A program made the position numbers and the translations under genes. A DNA stretch of 64,000 bases, taken from NCBI RefSeq assembly GCF_004765605.1, contig NZ_SRLC01000002.1, forward strand, positions 434,001 through 498,000. The letters are read 5' to 3'. Below the pieces are notes generated by a model. It was not told where the DNA came from. It was given only the letters and a program-made list of their open reading frames with translations, and made no database searches. Source of the stretch: Hymenobacter aquaticus. Its GTDB lineage: Bacteria > Bacteroidota > Bacteroidia > Cytophagales > Hymenobacteraceae. This document shows positions 26,505 to 34,259 of this stretch, piece after piece (position 1 is the stretch's first letter; each line of letters starts with the position of its first letter).

Positions 26505-26927
26505 CTACACCTCAAAATGCGGCCGGTCCTTCCACCCCGGCCAGTCCCCGCCCCAGCGCACCGCCGGACTCGCCGCCTTCATCAACTGTGCGAACCGCCG
26601 CAGCAGCTCCGCCGACCAGCTAATCTGCCCGCCGGCCAGCAGAAAGGCCACATCCAGGGCCCGCGCCGGTACTAGGTTGTGCTTCGACCCTCCGCCGCGC
26701 TTGTAGGTCACGATGGGGCCAGGCGCCGTGCGGCCCTGCGCGTACAGCCGCTCCTGCTCGGCCGCGCTCCGGTAGCCTTCCGTCACGATGGGCCGCCCCA
26801 GCCGGGCCAGCTCCGGCCGAGCCTGCCAAGCAGCCAGGGCCCGCCCGAAGGCCGTTCGCAGCTCCTCGTGCACGCCGGCCAGACGTGCTGCCTGGCGCGC
26901 CTGCTGGGCCTTAGTCAGCGTCACCAC
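26505..26927 (-). CDS. M15-family peptidase, phage endolysin type
   Basis: A 140-residue enzyme of the M15 (VanY / L-Ala-D-Glu endopeptidase) type. The zinc ligands are in SKHNLVPARALDV (His and Asp) and DRPHFE (final His); TEGYRSAAEQERLYAQGRT is the usual upstream block. It cuts the stem peptides of peptidoglycan and normally lyses the cell. It overlaps the upstream small membrane protein gene by 17 bp, the layout of a holin-endolysin cassette. The last 75-97 bp of this gene recur at 22634 and 16029, so its 3' end has served as a cargo insertion point. Confidence 0.9.
   Translation of the reverse strand: MVTLTKAQQARQAARLAGVHEELRTAFGRALAAWQARPELARLGRPIVTEGYRSAAEQERLYAQGRTAPGPIVTYKRGGGSKHNLVPARALDVAFLLAGGQISWSAELLRRFAQLMKAASPAVRWGGDWPGWKDRPHFEV
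26508..26603. repeat. Endolysin 3' end, parent copy (copy 3)
   Basis: The segment of the intact M15 gene that is duplicated at 22634-22730 and, diverged, at 16029-16103. All three copies are direct repeats. Confidence 0.88.
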
Positions 26928-27183
26928 GCCGGATAGGGGCAGCCGGTGGAACTTCGGCCGGCAGGGCCTCCGCCGGAATCTTCACGACCGCCTCCGGCTT
27001 CTGCAGAGCCTTACGCACCGTGGCCCAGATGGTCACGATGGCTACCAGCGCCTGAATTACCAGATGCCCGTACTGCTCAATCTTATCAGGATCCGGCGGC
27101 ACCAGCTCGTGGCTGGCTACCTGGCCCAGAAAGGAAGTTGCCATAATGTGTGCCATATGGCCGGCTTTCGTGCTGCTGAACAT
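26911..27183 (-). CDS. Small membrane protein, possible holin
   Basis: A 90-residue protein with one membrane helix (YGHLVIQALVAIVTIWATV, about residues 38-56) and a charged Ala/Pro-rich tail. It lies immediately upstream of the endolysin gene and overlaps it by 17 bp. Small one-helix proteins in this place often act as holins, which let endolysin reach the wall. Sequence alone does not prove holin activity. Confidence 0.7.
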   Translation of the reverse strand: MFSSTKAGHMAHIMATSFLGQVASHELVPPDPDKIEQYGHLVIQALVAIVTIWATVRKALQKPEAVVKIPAEALPAEVPPAAPIRRGDAD

Positions 27184-27198
27184 GGGGCTGCGTGTGGT

Positions 27199-27220
27199 TT
27201 GTTGTATTTATTTACAACAA
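27199..27220. promoter_or_regulatory. Palindromic operator-like site
   Basis: TTGTTGTA-TTTATT-TACAACAA, a perfect 8-bp inverted repeat 16 bp upstream of the membrane-protein start, and so likely to control the lysis genes. The binding protein is not known. Confidence 0.55.
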
Positions 27221-27924
27221 ATTTACGAGCCGCACCGTCGGACAGACAGCACCGGTTGCTGTTGGTTGCGTATGGTACTTTTTTGGGCAGCCCCTGCGGG
27301 CCGGGCTGTCCGCCACTCCGCTTCGCTGCGGCCCTGCGGGCAGCCTCCTGCGTCGGCTTGGCTCCCATCCCTGCTGCATCCTCCCGATTCTGCCGCATCC
27401 CGCCGCTATTCCCCGGGCGCTCCGCCCCCGCACCCGCGGCCGGGCCGCCCTGTCTGCCCCGCACAGCCACCCCACCAGGGCCACCCGGCCGCTCCCCCGA
27501 TAAGGCCGCAGCCCGCCCCTGAAACGGGGCCGGCTGCCGGTTGAAGTGCGTTCAGGCCACGCAGGCCAAACAAAGCGGTGTGCTGCGCACCGGTTGGTTT
27601 AACCGGGGGCCTCCCCGGACCCCTCGCCACCGCGCCGGCACCCGCCGGCTCCATTCCGCTTTGCTCCATTCCGACCGGCCGGTGCCTCTTGCCGCCATCC
27701 ATGCCCACCGGCCCTTAAAAAGGGGCCGCCGGTCATCTTAGCCGCCACGCGGGGCCAGCCGCCGGTCCGGCTCCGCTGCTCTGCGCCTCCCCGTCGGCCC
27801 GCCCCTAAGCCCCCGCCCATAGGAGCGTTGCACGCAGCCCCAGTGGGGGAGGGCCCCCACACCCCCCGGGCATTCAGGGGGCAGGTGGGCGGCCCCGGCG
27901 GCCACGCTGTGCCGGTGCCCGTGC
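27221..27924. other. 700-bp GC-rich region without a supported gene
   Basis: Frames here are open on several strands only because of high GC; none has a family match or consistent start. Short hairpins occur (for example ACCGGT-TGGTTTA-ACCGG near 27590). It lies between the lysis genes and the SLOG gene. It might hold a packaging or replication origin or a structured RNA, which I cannot show. Confidence 0.5.
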
Positions 27925-28281
27925 TCAGGTGTCCAGGGGCAGCAGCTCCACCGGGCGGCCCAGGCGCCGGGCGGCCCGCAGGGCGCTCAGCGTGCCCTTG
28001 CTGCGGCCGTCCCATACCACCAGCACCAGGTCGGCGCGGCGTACTATCTCGGCGTTGCGCACGTGGGGCGCGGCTGTGGGGCCGTGGGCCGCGTAGTCCG
28101 GCCGCAGCTCCGTCAGCAGTACCCCGTGGGCGCGGGCCCAGGCGGCGGCCAGCTGGTCCACGCCCGCCGCGCCGCCGCTTACCACGCCGGCCGGTGCCAG
28201 CTCCGTCAGCCGGGCCGGCAGCGCTGCGCAGGTGCGCACGCTCCGGCTGCCAACTACTGCTATTATTTTGTCTTTTACCAT
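27925..28281 (-). CDS. SLOG-domain protein (DUF2493/YspA-like)
   Basis: A 118-residue protein from the ATG at 28281 (MVKDKIIAVVGSRS). GSRS plus VVSGGAAGVDQLAAAWA is the nucleotide-binding pattern of the SLOG/DprA-like Rossmann fold, and the C-terminus (LVLVVWDGRSKGTLSALRAA) fits the cpYpsA/DUF2493 subfamily. SLOG proteins bind nucleotide-derived ligands and are common in phages and defence loci. A role in nucleotide sensing is inferred. Confidence 0.82.
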   Translation of the reverse strand: MVKDKIIAVVGSRSVRTCAALPARLTELAPAGVVSGGAAGVDQLAAAWARAHGVLLTELRPDYAAHGPTAAPHVRNAEIVRRADLVLVVWDGRSKGTLSALRAARRLGRPVELLPLDT

Positions 28282-28303
28282 GAAATAAGATACTGTATTT
28301 TTC

Positions 28304-28353
28304 TTGCATTTCCAGGGGGTGTTACCGTAAAATACTTGCATTTAATTGCATAT
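28304..28353. promoter_or_regulatory. Iterated TTGCAT motifs in an AT-rich divergent promoter
   Basis: TTGCATTT at 28304 and 28336 and TTGCATAT at 28346, in the only AT-rich stretch between the SLOG gene (-) and the small-protein operon (+). They may be repeated operator sites; the binding protein is not identified. Confidence 0.45.
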
Positions 28354-28461
28354 AATTCCAATTATTATTGTATATTTATACAAGTAGTTCGGGAAAGGCC
28401 CGGACGCCATGCGCCGGCCAAAGGCCACGGCGGCGCAGCCCACGGCTAACATCTACAGCCC

Positions 28462-28833
28462 ATGCTTACCGCTTTGCAGTTCTCGCAGCTCGTTGCCGCA
28501 GCCTGGTCCGGTCCGGCTGCCGCCCACTTCGCCACCATCAGCCACTACGCAGCCCCGGAGGGCTACACCCGCACCCAGTACACGGCCTCGTACCACCTCG
28601 GCCGCGCCTGTCACCTGGGGCAGGCTGAGTGCCCCTTCCAGGCCATTGCCGCTGCCGTGCAGGCGTTTGCCGTGGCCCAGCCCGCTCCCAGCCTGCTGGG
28701 GGCCCTGGCCGTAGCCCACGCCGCCCGCGCCCTGGCTGCCGCCGCCCGGGCGCTGGCCGGCGGCCCGCAGTACCGCCCCGGCTTCATCAGCCGCTGCCTC
28801 CGTCACCGTTGCGCCCGCCTGCGGTATGCGTAG
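28462..28833 (+). CDS. Hypothetical Ala-rich protein
   Basis: A 123-residue protein, mostly helical and Ala-rich, of no recognised family. It is the first of three small overlapping genes: its TAG overlaps the next ATG (28826). The chain of overlaps, rather than any domain, is the main evidence that it is real. Confidence 0.6.
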   Translation: MLTALQFSQLVAAAWSGPAAAHFATISHYAAPEGYTRTQYTASYHLGRACHLGQAECPFQAIAAAVQAFAVAQPAPSLLGALAVAHAARALAAAARALAGGPQYRPGFISRCLRHRCARLRYA

Positions 28834-29119
28834 CGCCCTGCTGTCCGCGCCGGCCGCCCCTGCATCGGGGGCGGCCCCGGTGCCCACCGTGCGCCAGCAG
28901 CTGGCCCACACGCAGTCGGCCCTGCACGATGCCCGCCAGGCGTTGTACGGGCTGCGCGGGGAGTACCCGCGCCAGCCGGCCCGCTTCGCCCGCATCCGCG
29001 CCGCCATCCTGCGCCACCAGGCCGCCCGCGCTGCCTATCAGGCTGCCTGCGAGGCGTTCCACGCCAGCCCCGAAGGTGCACAGCTCCACCGCATGCGCCG
29101 GCAGTATGCCTGCTGGTAG
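28826..29119 (+). CDS. Hypothetical small helical protein
   Basis: A 97-residue protein, very basic, with a coiled-coil-like helix (VRQQLAHTQSALHDARQAL). It overlaps its upstream neighbour by 8 bp and its downstream neighbour by 14 bp. Unknown function. Confidence 0.6.
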   Translation: MRSALLSAPAAPASGAAPVPTVRQQLAHTQSALHDARQALYGLRGEYPRQPARFARIRAAILRHQAARAAYQAACEAFHASPEGAQLHRMRRQYACW

Positions 29120-29399
29120 CCCCCCGCAGGCTGGCCGGTGGCACCCGGCCTGCCTGTACGCCGGCAACCTGGGCTGGGCCGTGGTGCGCGACGTGGCCCT
29201 GCCCGGCACCCGGCCCGGCGGCCCCGGCCACTACCAGCAGCAGGCCGCCCCCGGCGCCTACGCCACCCACGGGCAGGCCCAGGCCGCGGCCGATGCGCTG
29301 AACGCGCCGCCCGTCCTGCGCCTGCGCCCGGCCGACCGCTACGGTGAGCTGCCCGCGCCGGCCGACGACGACCACCCCCACCCCTGGGACCTCAAATAA
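29106..29399 (+). CDS. Hypothetical small protein
   Basis: 97 residues from the ATG at 29106. GQAQAAADALNAPPVLRL and the repeated Gly/Tyr segment resemble small phage proteins that follow early genes, but I recognise no family. Coupled to the preceding gene by a 14-bp overlap; ends just before a long inverted repeat. Confidence 0.6.
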   Translation: MPAGSPPQAGRWHPACLYAGNLGWAVVRDVALPGTRPGGPGHYQQQAAPGAYATHGQAQAAADALNAPPVLRLRPADRYGELPAPADDDHPHPWDLK

Positions 29400-29400
29400 G

Positions 29401-29473
29401 GCTGTTGGCTGATAGCTCTTAGCTGTCAGCCCGGCCCCATCCATCAACAAGCTGACAGCCATCAGCTAACAGC
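29401..29473. repeat. Long imperfect palindrome with internally repeated words
   Basis: Left arm 29401-29430 (GCTGTTGGCTGATAGC...) pairs with right arm 29451-29473, with a 7-bp insertion in the left arm. The arms are built of repeated GCTGATAGCT/TAGCTG-like words. It lies between two genes and could act as a transcript stabiliser or attenuator. Two palindromes of the same design but different sequence occur at 60945 and 63183. Confidence 0.75.
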
Positions 29474-29481
29474 CAGAGACC

Positions 29482-29778
29482 ATGTACCAGCCCCATCTGC
29501 TCGACCCGCACCGCGCCGAGCCCCAGCCCATCCAGCCCCGCAACGGCCGCAGCTTCCGGCTGGCCGAACTCTACGAACTCCTCGACTGCCGCACGGTGGA
29601 CGTGGTGCGCCTCACCGACGAGCTGATTTTGATTATCGACGACGAAGGCAAGTTCCGCAACCCGGCTTACCTCAATCTGCTGGCTACCTACCTGTGGTAC
29701 CAGTACCAGCCCGCCGCCCGCGGCGTGGACAGCATTGTGGGCCGCGTGATTCTGTGCCACGACAAGCAGTTCCGCTAG
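29482..29778 (+). CDS. DUF3846-like phage protein
   Basis: A 98-residue protein matching the DUF3846 pattern: VVRLTDELILIIDDEGKF, then AYLNLLATYLW and DSIVGRVILC. DUF3846 proteins are small phage and plasmid proteins of unknown function. This supports the phage origin of the region. It is separated from the gene before it by the palindrome at 29401. Confidence 0.78.
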   Translation: MYQPHLLDPHRAEPQPIQPRNGRSFRLAELYELLDCRTVDVVRLTDELILIIDDEGKFRNPAYLNLLATYLWYQYQPAARGVDSIVGRVILCHDKQFR

Positions 29779-29782
29779 GCCC

Positions 29783-29977
29783 ATGCAAGCGCCCACCTTC
29801 CGCGCCTGGGTGCGGCCCTGTCCGCGCTTCGGCTTTGTCTGGCAGGCCCGCCAGCCCTCTTATACGACCACCGCCCACGGCGACCGGCCCACCCGGGCCG
29901 CCGCCATGCGCGAGGCTATCCAGGACTGCCGCCACTTCCAGACCTGCCACGAACACCCCGGCCCCTGCAAGGGCTGA
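29783..29977 (+). CDS. Small hypothetical protein
   Basis: A 64-residue protein with Cys/His residues near the C-terminus (DCRHFQTCHEHPGPC), a possible metal-binding knuckle. It starts 4 bp after the DUF3846 stop and so is translationally linked. Function unknown. Confidence 0.6.
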   Translation: MQAPTFRAWVRPCPRFGFVWQARQPSYTTTAHGDRPTRAAAMREAIQDCRHFQTCHEHPGPCKG

Positions 29978-30043
29978 CCACACACGGCTACCGGGGGCCG
30001 GGCCGGCAACCGGCCCCCCATTTCATTTCTCATTCCTTCTTCC

Positions 30044-30730
30044 ATGAAAACCAGACAAACCACCACCGCCCCGGCTGCACCCGCCACGCCCGCCGCCGGG
30101 CTGACTTCCACCATTATGCCCGGCCGGGCCTACCTCACGGCCGCCGTGGACGAGGCCACCGGCGAAATCACAGAAACCAGCCGCTTCCGCTACCTGCCCG
30201 GCCACCCGCGCCAGATCCGCTTCGACGCCAAGGCCGGCCAGTTCAATAGCAACGGTACCGTGCCGCTGGGTTCTTCCATCCGCTTTATCCCGCTGGCCTG
30301 GCGCATCTTCCACGACAACATCCTGAACATGGGCCGCAAGCTGTGGGCCGAGTTGTTTTATGCCGACGACAAGGGCGCCATCTGCGCCGTGCTGTTCCAC
30401 GGCTATTCGGTCGAGAACCTGTACCGCCTCATTGAGCCCCTGTTCTACGACGACCTGACCCTGGCCGACGTGGTGGTGAAGGTGCAGGCCGCGAAGAAGG
30501 AAACCGTCAAGGACGGCAAGAAGGCCACCTACTACATTGCCGAATTTAGCTACGAACCCGCCGATCCGGCCGAAGTGCAGGCCCGGCAGGAGTTTGCCCG
30601 CGACTTTCCCATCTGGCGCCAGGAAACCCACACGGGTACGGCCGACGTGCGCATCCGGGACGGCTACACCGTGCCCGCGGAGGCAGAGGCCGTTACGGAA
30701 GAAGCACCGGAAACCCAGCAGGCTGCCTGA
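30044..30730 (+). CDS. Conserved phage-type protein, function unknown
   Basis: A 228-residue protein with a central beta-rich domain (GTVPLGSSIRFIPLAWRIF, then VLFHGYSVENLYRLI). Proteins like it recur near RecE/RecT-type genes in Bacteroidetes phages and may bind single-stranded DNA, but no known fold can be assigned here. Clear ATG, no SD. It precedes the RecE-like nuclease by two genes, which favours a recombination role. Confidence 0.68.
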   Translation: MKTRQTTTAPAAPATPAAGLTSTIMPGRAYLTAAVDEATGEITETSRFRYLPGHPRQIRFDAKAGQFNSNGTVPLGSSIRFIPLAWRIFHDNILNMGRKLWAELFYADDKGAICAVLFHGYSVENLYRLIEPLFYDDLTLADVVVKVQAAKKETVKDGKKATYYIAEFSYEPADPAEVQARQEFARDFPIWRQETHTGTADVRIRDGYTVPAEAEAVTEEAPETQQAA

Positions 30731-30788
30731 TGTCCCGGCCCCCGCTTCCCCGGTGGCGGGGGCCTGATCCGGTTACCCATCCAGCGCC

Positions 30789-31052
30789 ATGACTCCGCTG
30801 CATACTATCCTCACGCTGCCCCGGCTCCGCGTCGAGCAAACCCCGCTCGATGCCACCGAGGCCGATCTGCTGGCCCGCCTCGGCCGGCTTGTAGAAGCCA
30901 CCGGCCCCATGCCTGATGTGCGCGTCCTGGCCCCGGCCATCCGGGCGCTTTTCCCGGCCCCTACTTACCAGGTAGGCTGCGGCGGCACCCACATCTGGCT
31001 GCACCGCACCGACGACCCGGGCCGCCTGGCCATCATTCACGAAGACCGGTAA
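30789..31052 (+). CDS. Hypothetical small protein
   Basis: An 87-residue protein with no recognised family, in the same transcript as the recombination genes. GCGGTHIWLHRTDD near the C-terminus is Gly/His-rich. Included because its start, spacing and neighbours are consistent with an early phage operon. Confidence 0.62.
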   Translation: MTPLHTILTLPRLRVEQTPLDATEADLLARLGRLVEATGPMPDVRVLAPAIRALFPAPTYQVGCGGTHIWLHRTDDPGRLAIIHEDR

Positions 31053-31095
31053 GCCCCGAACGCAGCATTTATCCACTCTCAGGAACCTGACAGCC

Positions 31096-31800
31096 ATGTT
31101 TCACAGCCTCCAAACCTACCCCGGCCTCACCCAGGAGCAGCACCGCGCCCTGCCGTACGTTTCCAATACCGACCTGTCTGAGCTGAAAGCCCGGGTGCTG
31201 GGCCAGCTCCGTACCCCCAACCCCCGGGCCCTGGCCTACGGCACGGCCTTTCACGCGGCCACCCTGGAGCCGCGCACCTACGCCCGCACCGCCGACAACT
31301 GCCCCTGGCAGGAGCTGGAGCAGCTGGCCCGCCACGTGCGCCGCCACCGCTACTGCCGCGACCTGCTGTACCGCGGCACCGCCGAGCTGACCCACACCGC
31401 CGTGCACACCGAAACCGGGGTAGGGGTGAAGGTGCGCCCCGATCTGCTGGTAATCAGCCCCGCCGGCCGCCGCCGTACCCTAATCGACTTCAAAACTACC
31501 AGCTGCCGCAGCCGGGAGCAGTTCCTCGCCACCGTTGAGCAGTACGACTACGACCGCCAGGCTGCCCTCTACCTCGATGCCCTGCAGGCTGACCGTTTCC
31601 TGATTATCGGCGTGCAGAAGAAAGCCCCGCACGAGGTATGGGTATTAGACATTAGCGCCAATGCGGCCCTGCTCACTCAGGGGCGGAAGAAGTACACCGC
31701 CCTGCTGCATCGGTACACTGCTGAGGTCGTGCCAGTAGCCAAGGCCTACACCCATCGTTGTGGTATGTACCATTCCCGCGGCCCGCAGTTCTATACATAG
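31096..31800 (+). CDS. RecE-like PD-(D/E)XK exonuclease (DUF3799 type)
   Basis: The 234-residue protein has VGVKVRPDLLVISP followed by RTLIDFKTTSC (D...D-x-K core) and YDRQAALYLDALQADRFLIIGVQK, the hallmark of the exodeoxyribonuclease VIII C-terminal domain found in phages. It degrades one strand of duplex DNA 5' to 3' during recombination. The start of the conserved block (SNTDLSELKARVLG) and the length match the phage subgroup. It ends the rightward operon. The next 278 bp (31801-32078) hold no gene I can support. Confidence 0.88.
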   Translation: MFHSLQTYPGLTQEQHRALPYVSNTDLSELKARVLGQLRTPNPRALAYGTAFHAATLEPRTYARTADNCPWQELEQLARHVRRHRYCRDLLYRGTAELTHTAVHTETGVGVKVRPDLLVISPAGRRRTLIDFKTTSCRSREQFLATVEQYDYDRQAALYLDALQADRFLIIGVQKKAPHEVWVLDISANAALLTQGRKKYTALLHRYTAEVVPVAKAYTHRCGMYHSRGPQFYT

Positions 31801-32078
31801 CTGGACGTCAGTACTTCGGGGGGGTAGGTCTGTTTCCCACGGCTACTGACAATCTCCTCTGACAGCTGCTCCACTATATATTGCCATTGTCTTCTGCCAG
31901 AACGAGACGGCCTGTTGCGCTGTGTTGCTGGCGCTTCACGCGCTGGTGGAATTCATACCCGCTGGCATGGGAGTATTGCAGGTGGAAACACGTGCCTTAA
32001 ATGTTGGCGGTTGCCATAATGCTTGAAGCATGAAAGCAAAGCCAAAGAGCTGAGCACACAGATGTGCTACAGGAAATC

Positions 32079-33302
32079 CTAAACCTCCGCCAGGGCCAGG
32101 GATTGTGCTGATGGTTCCGGCTCAAGACCGATTTCGCTTTTGGCCCTGACACCACAGTAGTCCCTTAACAGCCGAGCAATAGTGCGGGCAACCCCATTGG
32201 CCAATGGAACGGGTACACCATTGCCAATCATCTTGAACTTTGCGCTAAGTGGCAGGTCGGTTGGTAGAATGTATTGTTCATCCACCCCTTGGATACGCAG
32301 CACCTCCCTGACGGAGAGACGTTTGTTTTCCCATGGGTGCAGATGAACTTCGTTGTTGCCGTAGCACGCGGTCGGGCTATACCGGTATCGGTGTAACCGT
32401 TTAAAGGAACGGTTAGATACCATGCCTTCGTCGGTTGCCGCGGGCTTTTCAGAGAATAAGTTGAAACGCTCCTTGGCATTGTGGGTTGTTTCCTCCAAAT
32501 GTTCAGGAACAAGGCATCGGCTAACGCACAAATCAAGCTGTTGCTCCATTTCTGGTGCAGGAGGTGTTACACCCAGTGGCGTGATGGTGGGCCAGGTGTA
32601 GCTCTTTCGGGCCTCCGCGTGGGTAAACTCCTGCTCCCAACCAGCCCAGCCAGCCTGTAGCAACTCAGGTGCTGACAAGTCTATCTGCGGTGTCTGTACC
32701 AAGTCCCGCCGGATACCTATCAGGAAAAGCCGTTCGCGGCTCTGCGGCACTCCGTAGTCCAAGGAGTTTAGTTTGGCATAATCTGTCAGGTAATGCTGTT
32801 TGAAAAAGTCCCGGATCAGATCAAATTCTGCCCGGTGCTTTTTCTGTAGCAAGCCAGCAACATTCTCAAAAACGAAGAAGGCCGGTTGCAGATGGTCAAT
32901 GCGCCAACAGTAATCGTGCGTCAAACTACCCCGCTTTCCACCAATCCCTTCCCGTTTGCCGGCGATGCTGAAATCCTGGCAAGGTGGCCCGCCTATGATA
33001 CCGAACAGATTGGGTGTTCCTGCAGGAAAGGCCTGCTTCAGAATTGTGTCATCGTCCGGTATGTCTACAATGCTGCCTGCAAAAGAAATCTGCGCTTCTT
33101 CAGCCTGTGGATCTTTCCCGCGACGCCAGGAGGTCATGCCCGCAGCATAAAGGGCAGCAAACTGAGGGTCAACCTCATTAGTCCACACCACGGGAAACCC
33201 TAATGACTCAAATCCCATGTCCATTAGTCCGCCGCCTGTGAAAAACGACAATACGGGAATCTGATGGGCTATTTCCTGCAAGCTTTGAAGTGACGCATTC
33301 AT
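32079..33302 (-). CDS. C5-cytosine DNA methyltransferase (Druantia DruM-like)
   Basis: A 407-residue C5 methylase. SFFTGGGLMDMGFE (AdoMet motif I), GGPPCQDFS (catalytic Cys in motif IV), FENVAGL (motif VI), RERLFLIGIRRD (motif VIII) and a C-terminal IGNGVPVPLANGVAR (motif X) are intact. It methylates cytosine at an unknown site. It is the last gene of a 12-kb minus-strand locus that also encodes a Vsr endonuclease and a 2044-residue helicase. In such a locus it probably protects host DNA. Spacing to the previous gene is 99 bp. Confidence 0.92.
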   Translation of the reverse strand: MNASLQSLQEIAHQIPVLSFFTGGGLMDMGFESLGFPVVWTNEVDPQFAALYAAGMTSWRRGKDPQAEEAQISFAGSIVDIPDDDTILKQAFPAGTPNLFGIIGGPPCQDFSIAGKREGIGGKRGSLTHDYCWRIDHLQPAFFVFENVAGLLQKKHRAEFDLIRDFFKQHYLTDYAKLNSLDYGVPQSRERLFLIGIRRDLVQTPQIDLSAPELLQAGWAGWEQEFTHAEARKSYTWPTITPLGVTPPAPEMEQQLDLCVSRCLVPEHLEETTHNAKERFNLFSEKPAATDEGMVSNRSFKRLHRYRYSPTACYGNNEVHLHPWENKRLSVREVLRIQGVDEQYILPTDLPLSAKFKMIGNGVPVPLANGVARTIARLLRDYCGVRAKSEIGLEPEPSAQSLALAEV

Positions 33303-33401
33303 TAATTCCGCACAACTGTTATCCTCGACTGCTATACGATACAGTAACTGGTAAATGTAGTTCAGTCACGACTGATAGTAAAGTGAACAAAACAACAATT
33401 T

Positions 33402-34259
33402 CTAACCGTTGGAAGCAGTATCAACCAATACTGCGTAAGGCTCACACAGTTGCTTCACCTGGCAGCCATGGCAAATTTCCTTTGCAGGCCGCGCGAGCTT
33501 CTCGCTATGGCCAGCGGCAATCTGATTGTTGACTTCCTTGAACATCTCACGTGCAGCAGCTAGTAAGGAGGAACACTCCTGCAAACTGCCAGGCACTGTG
33601 TATTCATTACCCGCCAAATCTGCCAACAGCATTGAAATTGGCCATTCGCCAGAGCTTTCATGCAATACGGCAGCATACAATTGCAACTGTGTGATGTACT
33701 CAGGCTTGATTCTGCGGGCATCCGGCTCCTGAGAATCCGCGTCCGGTTCGGTTATGCGCCCGGTTTTATAGTCCACTACCTCCAGATTGCCAGCGGCGTT
33801 TCGCCTGATGAGGTCAGCTACACCGCGGACAACGCCATGACTGTCAGCCAGCCGTTGTTCAACCCCAAGTGGAACAGAGGAAACGGGTTTCGACCTGCCT
33901 GTGAGCATCCAGCACAGCAGCAACTTTCTGACAGCATACTGATGAGCGCGGTAAGCAAGTGGAACCAGATGTTGCTGCTGCTTTTTAAGCAGCTCAGCCT
34001 CCTGACATTCCACTTGCCTGTTCCACTCAGCTTCAAACTCAGCTACCGTGCTTATCCCGCTTGTGTTAGCGGCCTCCAACACTTTATGAATAATGGTGCC
34101 CAATGGCCCAGCACCGCCAGGTCCTGAACCTGAACCCGACACTGCCAGTAACATTTTTCCCTCGGGAGACCTTTCCAGCAGCACCTGATAAGCGCAGCGC
34201 TGCAGCCGCACAAACTGGCTGGGAGATACACTGGTGAGAGGCTGCAGCGCTGTAATCAT
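33402..34259 (-). CDS. RecB/Cas4-like nuclease in the Druantia-type locus
   Basis: A 285-residue protein with VVRGVADLIRRN and LEVVDYKTGRI (D...D-x-K) plus QLQLYAAVL, the core of RecB-family PD-(D/E)XK nucleases. One early Cys (LQRCAY) and a late CHGCQVKQLC cluster match the iron-sulfur ligands of Cas4/AddB-type enzymes. It starts at the helicase stop (TAATG overlap), so it is translated together with the helicase. This nuclease is not a standard named member of Druantia type II, which makes it notable. Confidence 0.85.
   Translation of the reverse strand: MITALQPLTSVSPSQFVRLQRCAYQVLLERSPEGKMLLAVSGSGSGPGGAGPLGTIIHKVLEAANTSGISTVAEFEAEWNRQVECQEAELLKKQQQHLVPLAYRAHQYAVRKLLLCWMLTGRSKPVSSVPLGVEQRLADSHGVVRGVADLIRRNAAGNLEVVDYKTGRITEPDADSQEPDARRIKPEYITQLQLYAAVLHESSGEWPISMLLADLAGNEYTVPGSLQECSSLLAAAREMFKEVNNQIAAGHSEKLARPAKEICHGCQVKQLCEPYAVLVDTASNG

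Noticed and set aside
27221..27924. Several frames in the GC-rich gap
   Set aside because: Pro/Arg/Gly-rich translations in conflicting frames; no consistent start, overlap or domain.
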